Origin: Lachnospiraceae bacterium
GTDB taxonomy: Bacteria; Bacillota_A; Clostridia; Lachnospirales; Lachnospiraceae
Reading direction: 5' to 3'
DNA length: 8,219 bases
Assembly: GCA_017613595.1 (NCBI GenBank)
Contig: JAGADM010000098.1
Coordinates: 1 to 8,219 of the forward strand
Below the pieces are notes generated by a model. It was not told the origin of the DNA. It searched no databases and saw only the letters and a list, made by a program, of their open reading frames with translations. Below are positions 1 to 5,951 of this stretch, piece by piece. Each line of letters opens with the position of its first letter. The first letter of the stretch is position 1. The translations under genes were made by a program, and so were the position numbers.

Positions 1-66
1 ATCGAAAACAGCATCGTGAGAAACGTTCTCGAAGGCTGCACCGGTACGGTTGTCAGCAATGAATAA
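1..66 (+). CDS. pyrH: UMP kinase, C-terminal tail (partial)
   Basis: The window opens inside a reading frame in phase with base 1 that gives about 21 residues (IENSIVRNVLEG, then CTGTVVSNE) and ends at TAA 64-66. PyrH phosphorylates UMP to UDP in pyrimidine nucleotide synthesis in the cytosol. The identification rests on two things: the tail resembles the family's C-terminus, where a short helix is followed by a G-T-x-V strand, and pyrH sits directly upstream of frr in most bacteria. No catalytic residue is visible because the gene is cut by the window edge. The next gene, frr, starts 32 bases downstream, which fits co-transcription. Confidence 0.75.
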   Translation: MENSIVRNVLEGCTGTVVSNE

Positions 67-98
67 GGGTTTTACCCGATCAAAAGGAGTGTGACAGT

Positions 99-647
99 AT
101 GAACGAGATTTTAACCCCTTTCGAAGTTAAGATGAATAAGACGATGGACAATCTGAAAGAGGAGTACGCGAACATCCGCGCAGGACGTGCGAACCCGCAT
201 CTTCTCGATAAGATCAAAGTAGATTATTACGGAACCCCGACCGCTTTGCAGCAGGTTGCGAACATCTCGGTTCCGGAAGCCAGAATGATCGTGATCCAGC
301 CTTGGGAATCCAGACTGATCCGCGACATTGAAAAGGCAATCCTCGCATCCGATATCGGAATCACTCCCGGTAACGACGGCAAATGCATCCGCCTGATGTT
401 CCCGGAGCTTACCGAAGATCGAAGAAAGGATCTTGCGAAGGATATTAAGAAGAAGGCCGAGGAAGCCAAGGTTGCCATCCGTAACATCCGCCGCGATGCG
501 AATGATGCCATCAAGAAAGCCGGCAAGGAGATTTCCGAAGACGAAGTAAAGAAGATGGAAACGGACGCGCAGAAGATGACCGACAAGTTCATTGAGGACA
601 TTGACAAGACCGCGGCCGACAAGACCAAGGAAATCATGACCGTATAA
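99..647 (+). CDS. frr: Ribosome recycling factor
   Basis: The 182-residue product is close to the family's usual length of about 185. With EF-G it splits the post-termination ribosome so that subunits can start a new round of translation. Recognisable family blocks in order are the N-terminal helix with IRAGRANPHLLD, the DYYGTPTALQQVANISVPEAR segment of domain II, IVIQPWE, the EKAILASDIGITPGNDGK block, RLMFPELTEDRRKDL, and the long charged C-terminal helices containing AIRNIRRDANDA. The ATG at 99 is preceded by AAAGGAG at 83-89 with a 9-base spacer, so the start is well supported. It lies 32 bases after pyrH and is followed by a hairpin (667-693) before uppS. Nothing is truncated or missing. 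Confidence 0.97.
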   Translation: MNEILTPFEVKMNKTMDNLKEEYANIRAGRANPHLLDKIKVDYYGTPTALQQVANISVPEARMIVIQPWESRLIRDIEKAILASDIGITPGNDGKCIRLMFPELTEDRRKDLAKDIKKKAEEAKVAIRNIRRDANDAIKKAGKEISEDEVKKMETDAQKMTDKFIEDIDKTAADKTKEIMTV

Positions 648-666
648 TATTTGTCTGAAATCTGAG

Positions 667-693
667 ATCGGGGCGTAGCATATACGCCCCGAT
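667..693 (+). promoter_or_regulatory. Perfect 11-bp hairpin between frr and uppS
   Basis: ATCGGGGCGTA at 667-677 and TACGCCCCGAT at 683-693 are exact reverse complements, separated by the 5-base loop GCATA. In RNA this would be a strong GC-rich stem. It is followed by TGTTAGC rather than a run of T, so it is not a convincing intrinsic terminator. It may instead be a leaky attenuator, an RNA processing or stability element, or a 3'-end protector for the pyrH-frr part of the message. It sits 17 bases before the uppS ribosome binding site, so a direct effect on uppS initiation is possible but not shown. Confidence 0.6.
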
Positions 694-709
694 TGTTAGC
701 ATGATTTCC

Positions 710-715
710 GGAGGA
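710..715 (+). promoter_or_regulatory. Ribosome binding site that decides the uppS start
   Basis: GGAGGA at 710-715 precedes the ATG at 719, with 4 bases between GGAGG and the start codon, a short but usable spacing. An in-frame ATG at 701 has no purine-rich sequence upstream and would place this strong Shine-Dalgarno inside the gene. The 719 start is therefore preferred. Confidence 0.8.
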
Positions 716-718
716 ATT

Positions 719-1435
719 ATGGCTGAAAGCAAAGAATATAAGATTCCCCGTCATGTGGCGATCATCATGGACGGAAACGGCCGCTGGGCGAAGAAACGTT
801 TCCTTCCGAGAAAGGCCGGACATGTGCAGGGAAGCCGCGTCGCGGAACAGATCTGTGAGGATGCGTATGATCTCGGGATTGAGTATCTGACGTATTACGC
901 GTTCTCCACCGAGAACTGGTCGAGACCGCAGGACGAAGTTGACGCGCTGATGAACCTGCTCCGCAAGTACATGAAGGACAGTATCGAGCGAAGCAGCAGG
1001 AACAACATGCGCGTGCGCGTCATCGGCGACATTTCGGCGCTGGCGCCGGATCTGCAGGAGAGCATCCGTAAACTCGAAGAGGTTTCGGCTTCCAACACCG
1101 GACTTAAGTTCCAGGTTGCGATCAATTACGGCGGCCGGGACGAGATCCTGCGTGCCGTAAGGAAGGCTGCGGAAACGGTGAAAGAGGGCGAACTGCAGCC
1201 CGAAGATATTAACGAAGAGATTTTTTACGGATTCTTCGATACTGCGGGGATTCCGTATCCGGACCTGATGATCCGGACAAGCGGGGAGATGCGCACGAGC
1301 AATTTCCTGCCCTGGCAGTTGGCATATTCGGAGTTCTATTTTACCGATGTGCTGTGGCCGGATTTCAATAAAAAAGAATTAAAGAAGGCATTGGACTTCT
1401 ATAATGGCAGGGAGCGCCGGTTCGGCGGTGTCTGA
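719..1435 (+). CDS. uppS: Isoprenyl transferase (undecaprenyl diphosphate synthase)
   Basis: This cis-prenyltransferase extends farnesyl diphosphate with isopentenyl diphosphate to make undecaprenyl diphosphate, the lipid carrier for peptidoglycan and other wall polymers. From ATG 719 the product is 238 residues, normal for the family. Signature elements are HVAIIMDGNGRWA (residues 12-24, with the catalytic Asp18), GH at 34-35, YYAFSTENWSRP (59-70), INYGGRDE (135-142) and the C-terminal block PDLMIRTSGE (181-190), which contains the diphosphate-binding Arg186. NFLPWQ and YSEFYFTDVLWPDF follow, with Glu205 the likely Mg ligand. A longer start at 701 is possible but lacks a ribosome binding site. 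The gene sits directly upstream of cdsA and close to dxr, which supplies its isoprenoid precursors. All key residues are present. Confidence 0.96.
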   Translation: MAESKEYKIPRHVAIIMDGNGRWAKKRFLPRKAGHVQGSRVAEQICEDAYDLGIEYLTYYAFSTENWSRPQDEVDALMNLLRKYMKDSIERSSRNNMRVRVIGDISALAPDLQESIRKLEEVSASNTGLKFQVAINYGGRDEILRAVRKAAETVKEGELQPEDINEEIFYGFFDTAGIPYPDLMIRTSGEMRTSNFLPWQLAYSEFYFTDVLWPDFNKKELKKALDFYNGRERRFGGV

Positions 1436-1440
1436 CGTTT

Positions 1441-1463
1441 GGAGAAAGGACCGGCTTGGCCGG
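1441..1463 (+). promoter_or_regulatory. cdsA initiation region: Shine-Dalgarno plus small inverted repeat around a TTG
   Basis: GGAGAAAGGA at 1441-1450 is a good ribosome binding sequence, with AGGA 5 bases before TTG 1456. CCGGC at 1451-1455 and GCCGG at 1459-1463 are exact reverse complements, so the TTG start codon would be the 3-base loop of a 5-bp GC stem. The sequence is direct observation. Any role in damping initiation is inference. The downstream ATG at 1477 has only a weak GGCAGG upstream. Confidence 0.6.
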
Positions 1464-2283
1464 CAGGTTTTGGTTCATGTTAAAACGTACATTGAGCGGA
1501 GCAGTGCTTGTAGCTGTAGCATTTGCCGCATTCTGGTTCGGCGGATACGTTCTGCTCGCAATCACCTTGTTTCTTTCGATTCTCGGAATGTTTGAACTGT
1601 TCCGGGTATTCGAAATGCAGAAATCACCGCACGCGTTCCTCGGATACGCGGCCGCGGTCGCTTATGACGCGTCGCTGCTTCTTGAGGACCCCGAGAAGTA
1701 TTTCGTTCCCGGGCTTTGCATATTCTTACTGCTGACGCTTATCATCTATGTGCTTTCGTTCCCGAACGTTAAGGCGGCAAAGGCGATATGCGTACCGTTC
1801 GTATTCCTGTATGTGGCATTTCTGTTCGGTTTCCTGTACCGCATCCGCGTGCTGGACGGCGGCGTGTATCTTGTATGGATTGTGCTGCTCGGCGCATGGG
1901 GAAGCGACACATTTGCCTACCTTGCGGGCGTTCTGTTCGGAAAGCATAAGGCGTTCCCGAGACTCAGCCCGAAGAAGACATGGGAAGGCTGCGTCGGCGG
2001 CGTGCTCGGCGCTTCAATTCTTTGCGGCGTATACGGATTATGTCTCAGCTCGAAGCTTCCGTCTTTCGATCCGCTGCCCGCATGGGCTGCTCTCGCAATC
2101 GTAGGAGCGTGTTCCGCGGTTCTTTCGATGTTCGGCGACCTGACGGCCTCCGCCATCAAGAGAGACCACGGCGTAAAGGATTACGGCAAGCTGATCCCGG
2201 GTCACGGCGGCGTTATGGACCGCTTCGACAGCGTCCTTTTCACCGCACCCGCCGTATATCTTCTGATCACGGCATTATTGTAG
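1456..2283 (+). CDS. cdsA: Phosphatidate cytidylyltransferase (CDP-diacylglycerol synthase)
   Basis: An integral membrane enzyme that makes CDP-diacylglycerol from phosphatidate and CTP, the branch point for bacterial phospholipids. From TTG 1456 it is 275 residues; from ATG 1477 it would be 268, and both lengths suit the family. TTG is preferred because GGAGAAAGGA lies just upstream. The chain is strongly hydrophobic, with several membrane segments (roughly residues 14-45, 84-101, 108-128, 137-161, 180-197, 208-226 and 259-275). The C-terminal family signature is clear: S232-A-I-K-R (232-236), K241-D242, PGHGG (248-252) and D255-R-F-D258. GSDTFAY (149-155) and SPKKTWEG (171-178) are also typical. 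The gene begins 20 bases after uppS, as in many Firmicutes. The TTG sits in a small inverted repeat. Confidence 0.95.
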   Translation: MAGRFWFMLKRTLSGAVLVAVAFAAFWFGGYVLLAITLFLSILGMFELFRVFEMQKSPHAFLGYAAAVAYDASLLLEDPEKYFVPGLCIFLLLTLIIYVLSFPNVKAAKAICVPFVFLYVAFLFGFLYRIRVLDGGVYLVWIVLLGAWGSDTFAYLAGVLFGKHKAFPRLSPKKTWEGCVGGVLGASILCGVYGLCLSSKLPSFDPLPAWAALAIVGACSAVLSMFGDLTASAIKRDHGVKDYGKLIPGHGGVMDRFDSVLFTAPAVYLLITALL

Positions 2284-2288
2284 GATTA

Positions 2289-2308
2289 CAGCCGGTTTCC
2301 GCCGGCTG
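2289..2308 (+). other. Short inverted repeat between cdsA and dxr
   Basis: CAGCCGG at 2289-2295 and CCGGCTG at 2302-2308 are exact reverse complements around a 6-base loop (TTTCCG). The stem starts 6 bases after the cdsA stop. What follows (ACAGTTTACCGG) has no T-run, so an intrinsic terminator is not supported. It may be a message-stability hairpin or chance. The rest of the 66-base gap (2284-2349) holds the dxr ribosome binding site (AGGA, 2341-2344) and nothing else recognisable. Confidence 0.4.
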
Positions 2309-2349
2309 ACAGTTTACCGGGCGTTTAACGCTTCGGTGTGAGGACAGTT

Positions 2350-3519
2350 ATGAAACATCTTGGCATATTCGGTTCAACCGGTTCAATCGGAACTCAGACT
2401 TTGGAAATCGTTCGGGATTATCCGGACGATTTTCGTGTTGAAATACTTGCGGTTTCCGGCAATACAGCAAAGCTTGAGCAGCAGATTCGCGAGTTCCGGC
2501 CGAAGAAGGTTTGCGTTTACAAAGAAGAGGCTTACCTTGACCTTAAGAACCGCATTTCGGACCTTGACGGAATCGAAGTATATACCGGAATGGAAGGACT
2601 TCTTACGTGTGCTGCGGACCCCTGCTACGATACGATGGTTGCTGCGGTTGTCGGAATGATCGGCATTCTGCCGACGATGGCGGCAATCCGCGCAGGCAAA
2701 TGCGTCGCGCTCGCCAATAAGGAGACGCTCGTAACGGCAGGACACCTGATCATGCCGATGCTGAAGGAGTATCATACCGACCTGTATCCGGTTGACAGCG
2801 AGCATTCCGCAATATTCCAGTCGCTGCAGGGACTTCCCTATAGCGGACCGGTTTCCGACGGCAATCCCGCGATCAAACGGATTCTCCTGACGGCTTCGGG
2901 CGGACCGTTCCGCGGCCGTACGCTTGCTGAAATGAAGAATTACACGGTTGAGGACGCACTTCGCCATCCGAATTGGGCGATGGGACAAAAAATAACCATC
3001 GACAGTGCTACAATGGTTAACAAGGGACTGGAAATGATGGAAGCAAGGTGGCTTTTCGGCGTGGAACCGGAGCAGATCACCGTTCTGATCCATCCGCAGA
3101 GCATCCTGCACAGCGCCGTGGAGTTTACGGACGGTGCCGTGATCGGTCAGATGGGCATGCCCGACATGAAGTTGCCGATCCAGTACGCTTTGTTCTATCC
3201 GGAACGTAAGAAGATGACGGCGAAGCCGCTGGATCTGTTTCAGGTGGCGGACCTGCATTTTGAGAAGCCGGACCTTGTGAACTTCCCGGCATTTGCCGCG
3301 GCAAAGGATGTCATGAAGACCGGCGGAACGCTTCCGACGGTTTACAATGCCGCCAATGAATATGCCGTTTCCAGGTTCCTCCGAAGAGAGATCGGTTTTA
3401 CCGACATCGGAGATATGATTCTGAAGGCCGTTTCAAGACATACGGTGATCCCGGATCCCGATACCGAAACGATTCTTCAGACCGAAAAGGATACCGTTGC
3501 GTATCTTCGGACACTTTAA
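2350..3519 (+). CDS. dxr: 1-deoxy-D-xylulose 5-phosphate reductoisomerase
   Basis: The enzyme rearranges and reduces DXP to 2-C-methyl-D-erythritol 4-phosphate with NADPH, the first committed step of the MEP isoprenoid pathway, and is the family inhibited by fosmidomycin. The product is 389 residues, typical for the family. The N-terminus has the NADPH-binding loop GSTGSIG (residues 8-14). Further blocks are LANKETLVTAG, VDSEHSAIFQ with metal ligands Asp149 and Glu151, the flexible-loop region LRHPNWAMGQKITIDSAT, NKGLEMMEARWLF (224 onward) with Glu228 as the third metal ligand, HPQSILHSAVEF, and NAANEYAV near the C-terminal domain. I chose ATG 2350, which has AGGA 5 bases upstream, over an in-frame GTG at 2338 that would overlap this site. 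The next gene, rseP, starts 17 bases after the stop. Confidence 0.97.
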   Translation: MKHLGIFGSTGSIGTQTLEIVRDYPDDFRVEILAVSGNTAKLEQQIREFRPKKVCVYKEEAYLDLKNRISDLDGIEVYTGMEGLLTCAADPCYDTMVAAVVGMIGILPTMAAIRAGKCVALANKETLVTAGHLIMPMLKEYHTDLYPVDSEHSAIFQSLQGLPYSGPVSDGNPAIKRILLTASGGPFRGRTLAEMKNYTVEDALRHPNWAMGQKITIDSATMVNKGLEMMEARWLFGVEPEQITVLIHPQSILHSAVEFTDGAVIGQMGMPDMKLPIQYALFYPERKKMTAKPLDLFQVADLHFEKPDLVNFPAFAAAKDVMKTGGTLPTVYNAANEYAVSRFLRREIGFTDIGDMILKAVSRHTVIPDPDTETILQTEKDTVAYLRTL

Positions 3520-3536
3520 GGAAGGACAGTATCTGA

Positions 3537-4859
3537 ATGAAACTTGTGGAAATTCTTGTCGCGATCATTATGATCGGAATCGTGATAGTCGTTCACGAAT
3601 TCGGCCATTTTCTGCTCGCCAAAGTAAACGGAGTCGTAGTAAAGGAGTTCTCGGTCGGAATGGGACCGCGGCTTCTTTCGAAGAAAATCAAAGGAACGAT
3701 CTATTCGCTGAAGCTGCTGCCGTTCGGCGGCTCCTGCCAGATGCTCGGTGAGATTGAAGGCGAAGAGGACGACGGGGCCGAGGGGTCCTTCGGTTCTAAG
3801 TCGGTCTGGAAGCGGATCAGCATCATTATCGCGGGACCGCTCTTTAACTTCCTTCTCGCGTTTCTTCTTTCGCTGATCATCCTGAACATCATCGGCTATG
3901 ACCGGTGTTTTGTTTACAATGTGAGCGAGGAAGTGGCGGAGGCGACGGGACTTCAGGAAGACGACGTTATCGTGAAGTACCAGGGACACGGAATCCGTGT
4001 CGGCCGCGAACTCAATATGTATGAGATGCTCGACGGCATCAGTTCGAAATCCATCACCATTACGTATCTTCGTAACGGCGAGAAGATTACGAAAACCTAT
4101 CAGCCCGTTAAGGACGCCCGCTATTATATCGGTATCCGCTATCAGATGAATGCGGACCTCGAAGGCAACGGACCGATGGTGCTTTCGGATGTCGTAAAGG
4201 ACGGAGCGGCGGCGAAAGCCGGCCTGCAGAAGGACGATGTTATTGTCGGTATTAACGGTACGGCTGTGGCAAATGTGGACGAATTCGTCGCGTATACCGA
4301 GGAGCATCCGTTCTCTGATGCGGAGGTTCTGATCGAGTACGAGCGGAACGGTTCCCGCTATACGACCGGGCTTGTTCCGAAGTACGATGAGATGTACTCG
4401 CTCGGCTTCAACTATAACGTCAATTACCGCGAGAAGATCGGGTTCTTCAAGTCCTTAAAGTACGGCCGCGTCGAAGTGGAGTACTGGATCAAATCCGTTA
4501 TCAAGAGTCTCGGTTATATGCTTCGCGGCAAAGCGTCCGCGGACGATCTCGGAGGACCGGTGCGCGTGGTCAGCGAGATGACCAACGTTATGGATACGAG
4601 CTATAAGAGCGACGGTCTGCTTTACGCGTTCCTGAACCTTCTTAACTGGACGATCCTTCTGTCCGCTAACCTCGGTGTCATGAACCTGCTGCCGATCCCG
4701 GCGCTTGACGGCGGACGGCTTCTCATCTACATCATTGAGGTGATACGAGGCAAGAAGATGAAGCCGGAGCATGAGGGAATGATCAATTTCATCGGATTTG
4801 TCCTTTTGATGATATTGATGGTATTTATCCTGTTCAATGATATCCGGAACGTATTTTAA
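3537..4859 (+). CDS. rseP: RIP (site-2) zinc metalloprotease with two PDZ domains
   Basis: A membrane protease of the RseP/RasP family that cuts transmembrane substrates such as anti-sigma factors after a first extracytoplasmic cleavage, and also clears signal-peptide remnants. The 440-residue product starts at ATG 3537 with AAGGA at 3522-3526. The zinc site HEFGH is at residues 20-24 in the first membrane segment. PFGG follows at 62-65 and GPLFN at 100-104 in the second membrane segment. Two PDZ-like domains lie at about 124-200 (around EATGLQEDDVIV) and 213-285 (around AKAGLQKDDVIVGINGT). The C-terminal part has the third zinc ligand Asp391 in NLLPIPALDGGR, flanked by membrane segments at about 362-385 and 414-435. 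Tandem PDZ is known from E. coli RseP, while B. subtilis RasP is usually described with one. The substrate cannot be told from this window. Confidence 0.95.
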   Translation: MKLVEILVAIIMIGIVIVVHEFGHFLLAKVNGVVVKEFSVGMGPRLLSKKIKGTIYSLKLLPFGGSCQMLGEIEGEEDDGAEGSFGSKSVWKRISIIIAGPLFNFLLAFLLSLIILNIIGYDRCFVYNVSEEVAEATGLQEDDVIVKYQGHGIRVGRELNMYEMLDGISSKSITITYLRNGEKITKTYQPVKDARYYIGIRYQMNADLEGNGPMVLSDVVKDGAAAKAGLQKDDVIVGINGTAVANVDEFVAYTEEHPFSDAEVLIEYERNGSRYTTGLVPKYDEMYSLGFNYNVNYREKIGFFKSLKYGRVEVEYWIKSVIKSLGYMLRGKASADDLGGPVRVVSEMTNVMDTSYKSDGLLYAFLNLLNWTILLSANLGVMNLLPIPALDGGRLLIYIIEVIRGKKMKPEHEGMINFIGFVLLMILMVFILFNDIRNVF

Positions 4860-4886
4860 ACAGCTGTTTTACGGGAGTGTAATGAA

Positions 4887-5951
4887 ATGGATTATCGCAA
4901 TCATACGAAAGTAATCCGCATCGGAGACCGTGTTATCGGAGGAGGCAATCCGGTACTCATTCAGTCGATGTGCAATACGAAAACCGAGGATGTGGAGGCA
5001 ACGGTCGCGCAGATCAACCGCCTTGCCGCGCTCGGCTGCGATATTATCCGTGTCGCGGTTCCCGGTATGGAGGCGGCCGAGGCCGTTAAGGAGATCAAAA
5101 AGCGGATTTCCATTCCGTTGGTAGCCGACATTCATTTTGATTACCGTCTGGCGATTGCTTCGATTGAGGCGGGAGCGGACAAGATTCGTATCAATCCCGG
5201 CAATATCGGAGGGCCGGAGAGGATTGCCGCCGTTGCCGCGTGCGCGAAGGAGCATGGGATTCCGATCCGTGTCGGCGTAAACAGCGGTTCTCTTGAGAAG
5301 CATATCATCGAAAAGTACGGGCATGTGACCGCGGAAGGCCTTGTCGAAAGCGCTCTTGATAAGGTGAAGGCGCTTGAGGACTGCGATTTCCGCGATATCG
5401 TAATAAGCGTGAAATCTTCGGATGTACTGATGTCCATTCGCGCTCATGAACTGCTCGCGAAAGCAACGGATTACCCGCTTCATGTGGGAATTACGGAGGC
5501 CGGCACCGCATTTGCCGGCAATATCAAATCGGCTGTCGGTATCGGCAACATCCTTTATCAGGGTATCGGCGATACGATCCGCGTTTCGCTGACGGACCGT
5601 CCCGAGGAGGAAGTGAAGAGCGCGAAAGCGATTCTTGCCGCACTCGGTATGCGCCGTTCCGGCATCGAGCTTGTTTCCTGTCCGACCTGCGGACGTACGC
5701 AGATCGATCTGATCGGACTCGCGAAACAGGTGGAGGAACTGGTTGCCGGCTATGATTATCCGATCAAGGTGGCGGTTATGGGCTGCCCTGTGAACGGACC
5801 GGGAGAGGCGCGGGAAGCGGATCTTGGTATTGCAGGCGGCAAAGGAGAAGGCATTTTGTTTAAAAAAGGGGAGATTCTCCGCAAAGTACCGGAGGATTGC
5901 CTTTTAGAGGAACTGAAGAAGGAACTGGACCTTTACGGAAAGGCTTTATAA
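4887..5951 (+). CDS. ispG: 4-hydroxy-3-methylbut-2-enyl diphosphate synthase (flavodoxin/ferredoxin type)
   Basis: This 4Fe-4S enzyme converts 2-C-methyl-D-erythritol 2,4-cyclodiphosphate to HMB-PP, the penultimate step of the MEP pathway. The product of 354 residues fits the bacterial two-domain form: a TIM barrel followed by a cluster-binding domain. The barrel carries [24 protein letters not shown] and [10 protein letters not shown]. The cluster domain shows C265-P-T-C268-G-R and M-G-C300-P-V-N-G-P-G-E307, which are the three cysteines and the glutamate that hold the cluster. ATG 4887 has GGGAG at 4873-4877, 9 bases away; an ATG at 4882 is out of frame. It shares the operon with dxr, an earlier enzyme of the same pathway. 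Its stop codon directly abuts the polC start. In Bacillus this slot between the protease gene and polC holds proS. Confidence 0.97.
   Translation: MDYRNHTKVIRIGDRVIGGGNPVLIQSMCNTKTEDVEATVAQINRLAALGCDIIRVAVPGMEAAEAVKEIKKRISIPLVADIHFDYRLAIASIEAGADKIRINPGNIGGPERIAAVAACAKEHGIPIRVGVNSGSLEKHIIEKYGHVTAEGLVESALDKVKALEDCDFRDIVISVKSSDVLMSIRAHELLAKATDYPLHVGITEAGTAFAGNIKSAVGIGNILYQGIGDTIRVSLTDRPEEEVKSAKAILAALGMRRSGIELVSCPTCGRTQIDLIGLAKQVEELVAGYDYPIKVAVMGCPVNGPGEAREADLGIAGGKGEGILFKKGEILRKVPEDCLLEELKKELDLYGKAL

Noticed and set aside
667..700. An intrinsic terminator after frr.
   Set aside because: The stem is strong, but the downstream sequence TGTTAGC has no T-run and the operon order continues with uppS. 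It is kept as a regulatory hairpin of unknown role.
701..718. An upstream in-frame ATG for uppS at 701, adding six residues.
   Set aside because: It has no Shine-Dalgarno and would bury GGAGGA (710-715) inside the gene. The ATG at 719 begins close to the conserved HVAIIMDGNGRW block, as is usual for the family.
2338..2349. An in-frame GTG start for dxr at 2338.
   Set aside because: The AGGA at 2341-2344 is correctly spaced for ATG 2350, and the NADPH loop then starts at residue 8, as is usual for the family.
2383..5483. Long - strand open frames opposite dxr (2383-3258), rseP (3516-4307) and ispG (4869-5483).
   Set aside because: They lie in the same codon register as well-identified + strand genes and have the same codon-bias explanation. 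None has a plausible ribosome binding site or family motif that I can see.
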